In this document: positions 28,318-37,294 of the stretch, one piece after another | Position numbering within the stretch: the stretch's first letter is position 1 | Layout: each line of letters begins with the position of its first letter | From: Burkholderiaceae bacterium | GTDB lineage: Bacteria > Pseudomonadota > Gammaproteobacteria > Burkholderiales > Burkholderiaceae_C | Direction of reading: 5' to 3' | NCBI GenBank assembly: GCA_017848435.1 | Contig: JAFEHU010000056.1 | Location: 62,001-126,000, forward strand | DNA: 64,000 nt | Translations under genes and position numbers: made by a program | Notes under the pieces: model-generated | What the model saw: only the letters and a program-made list of their open reading frames with translations | Database searches by the model: none | What the model was told of the DNA's origin: nothing

Positions 28318-29148
28318 ATGGCTGTTAACCACTACGAAAATTTCCCGGTCGCCTCTTGGTTGTGCCCGCCCCGGCTGCGGCCGGTGATCACAGCCATCTA
28401 CTGGTTCGCCCGCACCGCCGACGACATCGCCGACGAAGGCGACGCCACCGCTGCAACGCGGCTCGACGACCTCGCCGCTTTCCGTGCCGACCTGCATGCT
28501 GCTGCTGCGGGCCAGCCCCCTTCCGCCCGCTGGGCACCGGTGTTCACACCCCTGGCCCAGGCAATGGCCGATTTCAAGCTGCCGGTGCCGCTGCTGGCCG
28601 ACCTGCTCAGCGCCTTCGAGCAAGACGTGCGCAAGACCCGCGACGGCGCCAGCTACGCCGACCGCGCCGAGCTGCTGGACTACTGCCGCCGCTCGGCCAA
28701 TCCGGTCGGCCGGCTGTTGCTGCACCTCTACGGCATCACCGACGCCACATCACTGGCCGAGAGCGACCACATCTGCACCGCGCTGCAGCTCGCCAACTTC
28801 TGGCAAGACCTCAGCGTGGACATCCCGCGTGGCCGCCACTACCTGCCCGACGACGCCTGCGCCGCCCACGGTGTCTCACGCAGTGGCCTGGCGGCCCTGC
28901 AAACGACGCCAAACACTCTTAAATTGATAGCAAGCCAGGTAGATTTCACTCGGGCTTACATGCTGAAAGGCTTGAAATTGCCGAAAAAAGTGCCCGGCCG
29001 GGCCGGTTGGGAGCTGCGGCTGGTCGCCCAGGGCGGTCTGGCCATCCTCGGCAAGATCGAGGCCGTGGGTTACCGCACGCTGGACGTCCGCCCCACCGTG
29101 GGCCGCGCCGATGTGCCCCGCCTGCTGTGGCGCAGCCTGACGATGTGA
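28318..29148 (+). CDS. hpnC: Hydroxysqualene synthase HpnC
   Basis: 276 residues. Head-to-head prenyl synthase fold with the first Asp-rich motif TADDIADEGD and the second in QLANFWQDLSVDIPRGRHYLP. With HpnD and HpnE it turns two farnesyl diphosphates into squalene: HpnD makes presqualene diphosphate, HpnC hydroxysqualene, HpnE squalene. The N-terminal HYENFPVASWLCP is typical of HpnC. About residues 200-220 (LKLIASQVDFTRAYMLKG) coincide with a dispersed repeat, yet aligned length looks normal. First of three genes, 22 bp before hpnD. Confidence 0.94.
   Translation: MAVNHYENFPVASWLCPPRLRPVITAIYWFARTADDIADEGDATAATRLDDLAAFRADLHAAAAGQPPSARWAPVFTPLAQAMADFKLPVPLLADLLSAFEQDVRKTRDGASYADRAELLDYCRRSANPVGRLLLHLYGITDATSLAESDHICTALQLANFWQDLSVDIPRGRHYLPDDACAAHGVSRSGLAALQTTPNTLKLIASQVDFTRAYMLKGLKLPKKVPGRAGWELRLVAQGGLAILGKIEAVGYRTLDVRPTVGRADVPRLLWRSLTM
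28918..28975. repeat. Dispersed short repeat, possible copy inside hpnC
   Basis: ATAGCAAGCCAGG, then GATTTCACTCGGGCTT, lines up with the repeats at 25121 and 42475 (ATAGC, GCCAG, ATTYCAC, GGCYY in the same order, with small gaps). It stays in frame. Similarity is weaker than between the other two copies and could be partly chance. Confidence 0.35.
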
Positions 29149-29170
29149 TGCCGTCGGAGACAATTCACGC

Positions 29171-30010
29171 ATGACCCCTGAGCAATACGTGCAGGAAAAG
29201 GCCGCCGCCTCCGGCAGCAGCTTCTACTATGCCTTCCTGTTTCTGCCCAAGCCGCGCCGCGCCGCCATCACCGCCTTCTACGCCTTCTGCCGCGAGGTGG
29301 ACGACGTGGTGGACGACATGGTCGACCCCGGCGTGGCGCACACCAAGCTCGCCTGGTGGCAGACCGAGGTGGCCAAGGCCTTCGCTGGCCAGCCCAGCCA
29401 CCCGGTGATGCAGGCACTGATGCCACTCGCCGCCAGCCACCACATTGAGCAGCACCACCTGCAAGCCGTGATCGAAGGCTGCCAGATGGACCTGACGCAA
29501 ACCCGCTACCTCGACTACCCCGGCCTGCAGCGCTACTGCCACCTGGTGGCCGGCGTGGTGGGCGAAGTGGCCGCGCAAATCTTTGGCCAGACCGACCCCG
29601 CCACCACGGCGTATGCCCACCGCATGGGCCAGGCCTTCCAGCTCACCAACATCCTCCGCGACGTGGGCGAAGACGCGCTGCGGGGCCGCATTTACCTGCC
29701 GGTGAACGAGTTGCAGCAGTTCGACGTCAAGGCGCACGAAATCCTGCAGCGCACCTACTCCGACCGCTTCACCGCGCTGATGCAGTTCCAGGCCCAGCGC
29801 GCCCACCGCCTCTACGACGAAGCCCTGGCCCTGCTGCCCGCCGCCGACCGCCACACCCAAAAACCCGGCCTGATGATGGCCAGCATCTACCGCACCCTGC
29901 TGCGCGAGATCGAACGCGACGGCTTCCAGGTGCTGCACCAGCGCGTCAGCCTGACGCCACTGCGCAAGTTCTGGCTGGCGTGGAAGGTGCAAGCTTTAGG
30001 TCGGTTGTGA
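29171..30010 (+). CDS. hpnD: Presqualene diphosphate synthase HpnD
   Basis: 279 residues. Squalene/phytoene synthase fold. AITAFYAFCREVDDVVDDMV carries the first DxxxD motif, and FQLTNILRDVGEDALRGRIY carries the second; YCHLVAGVVGEVAAQIFG is the conserved core helix. It condenses two farnesyl diphosphates to presqualene diphosphate. The N-terminal SSFYYAFLFLPKPRRAA is typical of HpnD. Followed by a hairpin-rich repeat and hpnE. Confidence 0.95.
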   Translation: MTPEQYVQEKAAASGSSFYYAFLFLPKPRRAAITAFYAFCREVDDVVDDMVDPGVAHTKLAWWQTEVAKAFAGQPSHPVMQALMPLAASHHIEQHHLQAVIEGCQMDLTQTRYLDYPGLQRYCHLVAGVVGEVAAQIFGQTDPATTAYAHRMGQAFQLTNILRDVGEDALRGRIYLPVNELQQFDVKAHEILQRTYSDRFTALMQFQAQRAHRLYDEALALLPAADRHTQKPGLMMASIYRTLLREIERDGFQVLHQRVSLTPLRKFWLAWKVQALGRL

Positions 30011-30095
30011 GATTGCCCCCACGGTCGCTCACTGCGTGTGCTCCCTGCCCCCCGAGGGGGCCGCATTTCGCCTTGGGGCGGCCCAGCGGCGAAAC
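30011..30095. repeat. Hairpin-rich dispersed repeat between hpnD and hpnE
   Basis: About 80 bp with the run CGGTCGCTCACTGCGTG, then the GC palindrome GCCCCCCGAGGGGGC and, further on, CTTGGGGCGGCCCAGCGGCG. I recall very similar intergenic blocks in many Comamonadaceae genomes. It can form stem-loops in the mRNA between two otherwise tightly linked genes, so it may tune hpnE expression or mRNA ends. Confidence 0.55.
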
Positions 30096-31358
30096 ATGGC
30101 TCTAAGAACAGCCATCGTTGGCGCGGGTTGGGCCGGTCTGGCCGCCGCCGTGGCCGCCACACAAGCCGGCCATGCGGTCACCGTCTTCGAAGCTGCCCGC
30201 ACCCTGGGGGGCCGCGCCCGCGCCCTGCCCGCCACGCTGCCCGACGGCACGCCGGTCACGCTCGACAACGGCCAGCACATCCTGATCGGCGCCTACCGCG
30301 ACACCCTGGCGCTGATGCGAACGGTGGGCGTCCAGCCTGAATCGGTGCTGCAGCGCCTGCCGCTGTCACTGGTCTACCCCGATGGTTCAGGCCTGCGGGT
30401 GCCGACTGGCCCGGCACCATTCAACCTGCTGGCCGGTGTCTTGTGCGCAAAGGGCTGGACCTGGCGCGACAAATGGCGCCTACTGCGCACCACGCTGCGC
30501 TGGCGCCTGAACGGCTTCCAGTGCGCCCCCTCGCTGAGCGTCGCCGAACTGGGCCACACACTCAGCCCGCGGGTGATGGCCACGCTGGTCGAGCCGCTGT
30601 GCGTTTCGGCCCTGAACACCCCCACCCAACAGGCCAGCGCGCAGGTGTTCCTGCGCGTGCTGCAAGACAGCCTGTTCGCCGGTCCCGGCGGCGCCGACCT
30701 GCTGCTGCCCCGCACCGACCTCGGCGCGCTGTTGCCCGACGCGGCCGCCGCCTGGCTGCTGCAGCGTGGTGCACAGGTGGTCGCAGGCCACCGGGTCACG
30801 GCATTGCACACCAGCACACAGGGGGGTTGGCAGGTGGACGGCCAGGCGTTTGACCGTGTGGTGCTGGCCTGCCCGGCACCCGAAGCGGTGCGGCTGCTGT
30901 CGCACACCGCAACACCATGGCAAACCATTGCAGCGGCGCTGCGCTGTGAGGCCATCACCACGGTGTACACCCACCATCCCGATGCACGGTTGACAGCGCC
31001 GCTGATCGCACTGCCCAGCGGGCCGGATGCCCCCGCGCAGTTCGTGTTCGACCGGGGCCAGCTGGGCGGCCCGGCAGGCCTGCTGGCCTGGGTGGTCAGC
31101 GCGAGCGTGGGGGAGCGTGAGACCTTGCAGCAGCAGGTGCTGGCCCAGGCCCAGGCGCAACTTGGCCTGCGCGGCCTGACGCCGCTGCAAACCGTGGTGG
31201 AGAAACGCGCGACCTTTGCCTGCACGCCGGGGCTGGAACGGCCACCGATGCAGGTGGCGCCCGGGCTGCTGGCCTGTGGGGATTACGTGGCGGGCCCCTA
31301 CCCGGCCACGCTGGAAGGCGCGGTGCGCAGCGGGCTGGCCGCCGCAGCAGCGCTTTAG
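30096..31358 (+). CDS. hpnE: Hydroxysqualene dehydroxylase HpnE (FAD-dependent)
   Basis: 420 residues from ATG 30096; the frame opens earlier within the repeat but only this ATG directly precedes the Rossmann motif IVGAGWAGLAAAVAATQAGH. FAD-binding continues with VFEAARTLGGRAR, and the C-terminal GDYVAGPYPATLEGAVRSGL is the typical amine-oxidase-fold FAD end. It reduces hydroxysqualene to squalene. The 3' end overlaps the convergent gene at 31355 by 4 bp. No squalene-hopene cyclase gene follows in this window. Confidence 0.93.
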   Translation: MALRTAIVGAGWAGLAAAVAATQAGHAVTVFEAARTLGGRARALPATLPDGTPVTLDNGQHILIGAYRDTLALMRTVGVQPESVLQRLPLSLVYPDGSGLRVPTGPAPFNLLAGVLCAKGWTWRDKWRLLRTTLRWRLNGFQCAPSLSVAELGHTLSPRVMATLVEPLCVSALNTPTQQASAQVFLRVLQDSLFAGPGGADLLLPRTDLGALLPDAAAAWLLQRGAQVVAGHRVTALHTSTQGGWQVDGQAFDRVVLACPAPEAVRLLSHTATPWQTIAAALRCEAITTVYTHHPDARLTAPLIALPSGPDAPAQFVFDRGQLGGPAGLLAWVVSASVGERETLQQQVLAQAQAQLGLRGLTPLQTVVEKRATFACTPGLERPPMQVAPGLLACGDYVAGPYPATLEGAVRSGLAAAAAL

Positions 31359-31843
31359 TTCATCAGCCGCTTGGTCGTTTCGCGGCCGCAGGCGTCCTGC
31401 ACCAACACGTCGCTGTCCAGGATGCGGCTCTTGCCGCCTTTGGCGCTCACGTCCATCACCATCTTGGCGGGAATGCTGCGGCAGCCAATGGGCTGGCACA
31501 GGCCTTCTTCGCCGTTCTTCACCAGCGCGGCTTCGACCACAAAGTCGCCCCCCGGTGACAGCGTCAGGCCGCCAAACTTCACTTCCTTGCTGTTGCGGAA
31601 ATGCACGTACTGCTCGCTCACGGTGTTGCCGACCTTGACGCGTGCCACGTTGGTGTTGCTGATCAGTGCCACCGGCTTGTTCTCCGGCAGTTTGATGACT
31701 GCCACCTGGCAACCGGGGTTGCGGGCGGTCAGCCGGGCCTTCTCGGCATCGTCAAAAAAACCAGCGCTGCTCTGGGCCCACACGGCGGTGGTCAGCAAAG
31801 CCAAAGGGAGGGTCAAAACCAGGCGGGAGATGTGCTTGTTCAT
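31355..31843 (-). CDS. Secreted protein of unknown function
   Basis: 162 residues with a clear Sec signal peptide (LVLTLPLALLTTAVWAQ). The mature part has four cysteines (NPGCQ, GLCQPIGCRS, DACGRET) suitable for disulfides, and a beta-rich pattern with VALISNTNVARVKVGNTVSE. Probably periplasmic. Family not recognised. Monocistronic, convergent with hpnE (4-bp overlap of stops). A 100-bp region upstream separates it from the enoyl-CoA hydratase gene; I see no clear promoter there. Confidence 0.75.
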   Translation of the reverse strand: MNKHISRLVLTLPLALLTTAVWAQSSAGFFDDAEKARLTARNPGCQVAVIKLPENKPVALISNTNVARVKVGNTVSEQYVHFRNSKEVKFGGLTLSPGGDFVVEAALVKNGEEGLCQPIGCRSIPAKMVMDVSAKGGKSRILDSDVLVQDACGRETTKRLMN

Positions 31844-31943
31844 GGTGGTGCTTGGGTGCGGGCTGTCACAAAGGTGTCAAATGTATGCGAAGGTGTTACC
31901 GGCAACAACCCGGTTTTCCCCCACCACGCCGCACCAGCGGCCG

Positions 31944-32732
31944 TCACCGGCCCTCGAAAACCGCCGGGCGTTTGCTGAGGAAAGCGTCCAGCGCTTCCTT
32001 GAAATCGCGTGTCTGGGTGCTGGCCTGGAAGTTGTCGCGCTCGGCGTTGAGCTGGGTCGGCAGGTCGTTGTCGAGCGACGCGCGCAGCAACTTTTTCAGC
32101 CGGCCGATGGCCAGCGTGGGCCCATTGGCCAGGCGCTGGGCCAGTGTCTCGGTCTCGGCCACCAGCTGGTCGGCCGGCACCACGCGGTTGACCAGGCCCA
32201 AGCGCAGCGCTTCGTCGGCCAGGAAGGTCTCACCCAGCAGGGCGATCTGCATCGCGTTGCGCAGGCCAACGATGCGTGGCAGGTGCCACGAGCCGGACAC
32301 GTCGCAATTGGCCGCCACGTTCACATAGGCCAGGTTGAATTTGGTGCCTTCGGCGGCAATGGCGAGGTCGCAGGCGGTGGCCAGGCTCAGGCTGCCACCG
32401 GCCACCACGCCGTGCAGGCTGGCGATCACCGGGGCGTTCAGGCCGGTGAGCAACTGCACCGCCTGGTGCATCGGCTCGATCACCGCCACGGCGGTGGCGG
32501 TCGGGTCGGTGCGGAAGCTGGCGAGGTCGCCGCCCGCGCCAAAACCACGCCCTGCGCCGCTGAGCACCACCGCGCGGACCGTGGCGTCAGCGGCCACGGC
32601 CCGGCAGGCGGCCAGAAACGCCTGTGCGGTGGCCACGTCCAGCGTGTTGAGTTGTTGCGGGCGGTTGAACTGCAGGTGCACCACCGCGCCGTTGCGGGTG
32701 GTGAGTACGGGGTGGGTGTCGGGGGTGGTCAT
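31944..32732 (-). CDS. Enoyl-CoA hydratase/isomerase family protein
   Basis: 262 residues, crotonase fold. The oxyanion-hole strand GAGRGFGAGGDLASF and the second glycine loop LHGVVAGGSLSLATACDLAI are clear; the usual catalytic Glu positions are not certain. Expected to hydrate or isomerise enoyl-CoA thioesters in a beta-oxidation-like route. Last gene of an operon with an ABC importer, acyl-CoA ligase and TetR regulator, so its substrate is likely the imported acid after CoA activation. 10 bp after the TetR gene. Confidence 0.9.
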   Translation of the reverse strand: MTTPDTHPVLTTRNGAVVHLQFNRPQQLNTLDVATAQAFLAACRAVAADATVRAVVLSGAGRGFGAGGDLASFRTDPTATAVAVIEPMHQAVQLLTGLNAPVIASLHGVVAGGSLSLATACDLAIAAEGTKFNLAYVNVAANCDVSGSWHLPRIVGLRNAMQIALLGETFLADEALRLGLVNRVVPADQLVAETETLAQRLANGPTLAIGRLKKLLRASLDNDLPTQLNAERDNFQASTQTRDFKEALDAFLSKRPAVFEGR

Positions 32733-32742
32733 GTCGGGCGTC

Positions 32743-33444
32743 CTAGGCAGTGGGAGATGGCGCGGGCCGCTGGCCCAGGCCGTTGATCAGCAGGCCAATG
32801 CACTGGCTGGCGATCTCGTCGGCTTTCAGCGGGCCGCCGGGCTGGTACCAGCGGCCAATCCAGCTCAGCGCACCGGCCAGGGTGAAGGCGGCAATCTTGG
32901 GGTCGCAGGGGGCAATGCTGCCTTCGGCCATGCCCTGGCGGATCAGTTCGCGGAATTCCTGGTCGAGTGCGGCCTTGAAGCGGCGCAGCTTGCGCTGGCT
33001 TTCCACCGGCAGCGGGTCTTCGCCCACGCGGATCACGCACATGCCAAAGTCCATGGTGACGATGCGGGCGTACTGGTGCATGCCGGCCACCAGCTTGTCG
33101 ATGGCGCTGCCGCCGCTGAGCGCCACCTTCCCAATGGCGTCCTGCAGCATCTGCAGGCCAATGTTGACGCACTCGAACAGGATCTCGTCCTTGTTCTTGA
33201 CGTAGTAGTACAGCGTGGGCTTGGTGATGTTCAGCCGCTCGGCCACCTCGTCCAGCGAGGTGGCGTGGAAGCCTTTTTCATTGAACATCTGCGCCGCCAC
33301 CCGCAGCACCGCCTCGCGCTTGCTGGCGCGCAGCCGGGCACGCTCATCCTGCGGCTCCCACGGGGACGCCACCACCGCCCGGCCCTTGGGCGCGGGGGGC
33401 GCGGACACTGCTTCAGCGATAGAGGGCCTCGATCTCGGTGGCAT
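32743..33444 (-). CDS. TetR-family transcriptional regulator
   Basis: 233 residues. After a Pro/Ala-rich N-terminal tail of about 40 residues comes a TetR helix-turn-helix (REAVLRVAAQMFNEKGFHAT, then VAERLNITKPTLYYYVKNKD). The C-terminal ligand/dimer domain resembles the TetR_C group found beside fatty-acid CoA genes. The start overlaps the ligase gene by 32 bp; later starts would remove the tail. It sits inside the operon, so autoregulation is likely; the candidate operator is at 40130-40146 before livG. Confidence 0.92.
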   Translation of the reverse strand: MPPRSRPSIAEAVSAPPAPKGRAVVASPWEPQDERARLRASKREAVLRVAAQMFNEKGFHATSLDEVAERLNITKPTLYYYVKNKDEILFECVNIGLQMLQDAIGKVALSGGSAIDKLVAGMHQYARIVTMDFGMCVIRVGEDPLPVESQRKLRRFKAALDQEFRELIRQGMAEGSIAPCDPKIAAFTLAGALSWIGRWYQPGGPLKADEIASQCIGLLINGLGQRPAPSPTA

Positions 33445-35218
33445 AGGATTTGTAAATGCTGGACCGACGCACCTTCATGGTGGCGGTGACTTCACCGTCG
33501 TCGTGGTCGAGTTCTTTGGTCAGCAGGTGGAAACGGCGGATGCGCGCGACTTCGGCCAGCTTGGCGTTGCCCTGGTCAACCTCGGCCTGCACCAGTTCGC
33601 GCACCTCGGCGGTCTCCACCAGGGAGCGGAAATGGGTGAACGACAGGTTGCGTGATTCAGCCCACTGCGCCACGGCTTCGTAGTCGATCTGGATCAGCGC
33701 GCCGACAAACTTGCGCGCGTCGGCCACGATCACACATTCCTTGATGAAGTGGCTGGTCTTCATCGTGTTCTCAATTTCGCTCGGCGTCAGATTTTTGCCG
33801 CCTGCCGTGATCATGATGTCTTTCAGGCGGTCAACGATGCGCAGCTGGCCGTCCTGCTCGGCCACCACGTCGCCGGTGTGCAGCCAGCCATCCACAATGC
33901 TGCCGGCGGTGGCTTCCGGGTTTTTGTAATAGCCCTTGAACACGACGCCGCCGCGAATCTGCAACTCGCCCACCTCGGACAAGCGGTGCTCCACACCCTG
34001 GGTGGGCACACCCACGGTGCCAAAACGCACCTGGTCGAGCCGCTGGCCCAGCACCATGCCGCTGGACTCGGTCATGCCATACACCTCCACCAGCGGCACG
34101 CCCAGCGTGCGGAAGAACTGCACGATGGCCGGTGAAATCGGTGCGGCGCCGGTCAGCGCCACACCCACCCGGCGCAGGCCGATGAAGTTCTGCAGCGCGC
34201 GGAAGATCAGGCCGTAGTAAAAACCGAAGGTCAGCTTTTCACCCAAGCTGCGCTGGTGCGCCGCCTTGTGGGCAAACGGGGCACAGGCTTTCAGGCCAGC
34301 CTCAAACAGCCGCTGCCGCAGCCCGCCCGATTCGTGCATCTTGATGGCGATGGCCGAGTGCAGTTTTTCCCAGATGCGCGGCACGCCGAGGAACATGGTG
34401 GGCGCCACTTCGCGCAGGTCTTCCTGCACGGTGCGGATGGATTCGCCAAAGTCCACCCGCGACCCCAAATACAGCGGCACAAAGGTGGTGAGCATCTGCT
34501 CGGCCACATGGCACAGCGGCAGGTAAGACAAATGCGAGGTGGTGGGGGACAGGCCCAGGCGTTCAATGACCCCGGGTGCCATGGCGGCCACGTTGCCGTA
34601 GGAGATCATCGCGCCCTTGGGCTTGCCGGTGGAGCCGGAGGTATAGATGATGAGTGCGGTGTCGTCCAGCGTTTGCCGGGCCAGCACCTGGTCAATTACC
34701 GCACCGTCAGAGGAGGCACGACCGAGGGCTTCCAGTTCGGCAAAACCAATGACCAAATCGGGCGCGGCTTCACGGGTGTCGTCCAGGCCCTTGCGCTCCA
34801 TCACCACGATCTTTTTCAGTCGTGGCAGTTGGTCGCGGGCTTCCAGCACCTTGTCGGATTGCTCCTGGTCTTCGCAGACCACCACCTCGGCGTCCGCGTG
34901 GGCCAGCACATAGGCAATCTCGTTGGTGGGGCTGGTGGGGTAGACGCCCACCGTCACACCGCCGACCAGGCCCGCGCCCAGCTGAGTCAGCACCCATTCC
35001 ACGCGGTTTTCTGACAGCACACCCACATGGGCGCCATCGGACAAACCGACCGCGCGCAGGCCCAAGCCCACATGGCGGGCCCGCTCGTGGTAGCCGGCCC
35101 AGGTCAGGGGTTTCCAGATGCCGTGCTCCTTCTGGCGGATGGCCACCACGTCGGCACGGCGTTGCGATTGCTCGCGCAGCACCTGGGGCAGGGTCAGGGA
35201 ATAAGACAGTTCGGTCAT
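33413..35218 (-). CDS. AMP-dependent acyl-CoA synthetase (long-chain type)
   Basis: 601 residues. ATP/AMP motif LIIYTSGSTGKPKGAMISYG, then VEVYGMTESSG and the hinge region WLHTGDVVAEQDGQLRIVDR with KDIMITAGGKNLTPSEIE. This is the FAA1-like group that activates fatty or aryl-alkyl acids to CoA thioesters. Between livF (10 bp) and tetR (overlapping), which argues that it activates what the ABC system imports. Exact substrate unknown. Confidence 0.93.
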   Translation of the reverse strand: MTELSYSLTLPQVLREQSQRRADVVAIRQKEHGIWKPLTWAGYHERARHVGLGLRAVGLSDGAHVGVLSENRVEWVLTQLGAGLVGGVTVGVYPTSPTNEIAYVLAHADAEVVVCEDQEQSDKVLEARDQLPRLKKIVVMERKGLDDTREAAPDLVIGFAELEALGRASSDGAVIDQVLARQTLDDTALIIYTSGSTGKPKGAMISYGNVAAMAPGVIERLGLSPTTSHLSYLPLCHVAEQMLTTFVPLYLGSRVDFGESIRTVQEDLREVAPTMFLGVPRIWEKLHSAIAIKMHESGGLRQRLFEAGLKACAPFAHKAAHQRSLGEKLTFGFYYGLIFRALQNFIGLRRVGVALTGAAPISPAIVQFFRTLGVPLVEVYGMTESSGMVLGQRLDQVRFGTVGVPTQGVEHRLSEVGELQIRGGVVFKGYYKNPEATAGSIVDGWLHTGDVVAEQDGQLRIVDRLKDIMITAGGKNLTPSEIENTMKTSHFIKECVIVADARKFVGALIQIDYEAVAQWAESRNLSFTHFRSLVETAEVRELVQAEVDQGNAKLAEVARIRRFHLLTKELDHDDGEVTATMKVRRSSIYKSYATEIEALYR

Positions 35219-35228
35219 CGCAGCGCTT

Positions 35229-36047
35229 TCAGGACAGCCAACGCTTGCGGCGTTTGTAGTGCTTCAGCTCTTTGAAGCTCTTGGCACCGCCTTCGCTGCC
35301 CACACCGAGGTAGAACTCCCGCACATCGGGGTCGGCGGCCAGCTTCTCGGCGGTGTTGTCAATCACCACCTTGCCGGTTTCCATGATGTAGCCGTAGTGC
35401 GCCACCGCCAGAGCGATGGACGCGTTCTGTTCCACCAGCAGCATGGAGACGCCGCGCTCCGCGTTGATGCGGGCAATGATCTCAAAAATCGTTTCCACCA
35501 GCACCGGCGACAGGCCCAGCGAGGGTTCGTCCAGCAGGATCAGTTGCGGCTCGGCGATCAGCGAGCGGCCGATGGCCAGCATTTGCTGCTCACCGCCAGA
35601 GAGGTACCCAGCCAGACCTTTGCGCCGCTCGTGCAGGCGGGGGAAGTACTCGTACACCACATCGAACTCGGCCTTGCCGGCTTTTTTTCCGGTGAGGGCA
35701 TAGGTCGCAGCGACCAGGTTTTCTTCGATGGTCAGGTCTTCAAAGACATGGCGGCCTTCCATCACATGGAACATGCCGCTGCGCACCAGCGCGTGGGGGG
35801 GCAGGCCCTGGGTGTCTTGCCCATTGAATCGAATGTCACCGCGGGTCATTTCCCCGTCCTGCAGTTCCAGCAGGTTGGAAATGGCCTTCAGCGTGGTCGA
35901 CTTGCCAGCACCGTTGCTGCCCAGCAGCGCCACGATCTGGCCTTTGGGAATGGAGAGCGACAGACCGCGCAACACCTGGATCGCCTTGTTGTAGACGACC
36001 TCGATGTTGTTGACCTGCAGGATCGCGTCAGTGCTGTCCATGTCCAT
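35229..36047 (-). CDS. livF: ABC transporter ATP-binding protein, LivF type
   Basis: 272 residues. Walker A LLGSNGAGKSTTLKAI, ABC signature YLSGGEQQMLAIGRSL and Walker B LILLDEPSLGLSPVLVE. The family's short C-terminal region differs: about 30 residues beyond the usual LivF end (basic, KHYKRRKRWLS). It works with the LivG paralogue, the two permeases and the binding protein encoded alongside. The name reflects homology; the substrate need not be an amino acid. Confidence 0.92.
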   Translation of the reverse strand: MDMDSTDAILQVNNIEVVYNKAIQVLRGLSLSIPKGQIVALLGSNGAGKSTTLKAISNLLELQDGEMTRGDIRFNGQDTQGLPPHALVRSGMFHVMEGRHVFEDLTIEENLVAATYALTGKKAGKAEFDVVYEYFPRLHERRKGLAGYLSGGEQQMLAIGRSLIAEPQLILLDEPSLGLSPVLVETIFEIIARINAERGVSMLLVEQNASIALAVAHYGYIMETGKVVIDNTAEKLAADPDVREFYLGVGSEGGAKSFKELKHYKRRKRWLS

Positions 36048-36062
36048 GCTTTCCGCGTCTTC

Positions 36063-37256
36063 TTATTGCTGGAGGCTGATCCAGTCGGAAGCCGGGACCA
36101 TTTTTTGTTGCTTGAAGTCGGCCTTGTAGATGCGGCCAATCGGGATCGAGTTGCCCTTGATGGACAGTGGCACGCCAATCAGGCCACCGGTGTCAAAGTT
36201 GCGGATCGAGCTGAGCGCCGTCTTCAGGTTTTTGCCGTTCAGCTCGTTGCCTTGCGCCAGCGTGCGCTTGGCGGCTTCGGTCAGCAGCATGGCAGCCAGA
36301 AAGCCCTGGATGTAGGCGGTGCTCTGGTACTCGGGACGCATCTTGCGGATCTTGTCCAGCATCGGTGCCTTGCCGTCGGTGTCGTCGTAGTAACGGTAAG
36401 GCATCACGCCGAGGAAGCCGTCGGCGTTCGGGCCCATGCGCATCACGGTGGTTTTGTCCATGCTCCAGAAGGTGCCCATGAACTGGGTCTGCAGGCCCTG
36501 GCCACGCGCCTGGTTGATGAACTCGGGGATCGGGGCCGACACATAGCCGTGGAAGATGGTGTAGTCGGGCGCGGCGCGGCGCAGTTTCACCACCTCGGCC
36601 GACACGTCCACGCTGCCGGGCGGCGTGACGATCTCGGTCACCAGGTTCAGGCCGAGCTTCTTGGTATCGGCACGGGCGGCTTCCACCGGGTCTTTGCCGA
36701 ACTCGGTGTCGGAGTACACCAGCGCCACCTTGGCGCCGGGCTTGGTCTTGGCGATGTACTGCAGCAGGATGGACACCATCTCGCTGTAGTCGGGGCCCAT
36801 CATGAACTGCAGCGGGTACTTCTGCGCGTTGCTGATTTCCTTGGCGAACGAGGCGCCGGTCATCAGCACCGAGCCCACACGCTCCAGCTCGGGGTTGACG
36901 GCTTTCACAAAGCCGGTGGAGTCGGCGTAGTAAAGGCTGACCTTGTTCTGGCTGGTGATCTTCTTGAAGGCGGCCATCGACTGGTCGACCTTGTAGGCGG
37001 TGTCTTCGGCCACGTACTTCACCTTGCGGCCAGCCACACCCCCGCTTTCGTTGAGGATGGTCAGGTAGTCCTTGATGCCGGCATCAATGCCAATGCCTGC
37101 AAACGCGAACACCCCGGTCAGCGGGATCGAGCCGCCGAAGACGATGTCTTCCAGCGGCGCGGCCGCCTTTTTTTGTGCCATCGCGGAGGGCGCGAGCGCC
37201 AGCGTGGTGGCGGCCACCAGGCTGGCGGCGCAGAAATCGCGTTTGCTTAAGCTCAT
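36063..37256 (-). CDS. ABC transporter periplasmic binding protein (Leu/Ile/Val-type)
   Basis: 397 residues from ATG 37256, which follows AAGGAGACTGAG; an earlier in-frame start at 37343 lacks a signal. Signal peptide with twin-Arg-free core (ASLVAATTLALAPSAMA). Type I periplasmic binding fold: DIVFGGSIPLTGVFAFAGIG at the start, and GASFAKEISNAQKYPLQFMM and VYSDTEFGKDPVEA later. In this sub-group ligands are often aromatic or aliphatic acids; the operon context (ligase, hydratase) points that way. Lies between livM and livF. Confidence 0.93.
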   Translation of the reverse strand: MSLSKRDFCAASLVAATTLALAPSAMAQKKAAAPLEDIVFGGSIPLTGVFAFAGIGIDAGIKDYLTILNESGGVAGRKVKYVAEDTAYKVDQSMAAFKKITSQNKVSLYYADSTGFVKAVNPELERVGSVLMTGASFAKEISNAQKYPLQFMMGPDYSEMVSILLQYIAKTKPGAKVALVYSDTEFGKDPVEAARADTKKLGLNLVTEIVTPPGSVDVSAEVVKLRRAAPDYTIFHGYVSAPIPEFINQARGQGLQTQFMGTFWSMDKTTVMRMGPNADGFLGVMPYRYYDDTDGKAPMLDKIRKMRPEYQSTAYIQGFLAAMLLTEAAKRTLAQGNELNGKNLKTALSSIRNFDTGGLIGVPLSIKGNSIPIGRIYKADFKQQKMVPASDWISLQQ

Positions 37257-37294
37257 CTCAGTCTCCTTGACGTTGTTGCGGGTGGAAAGCGGGC

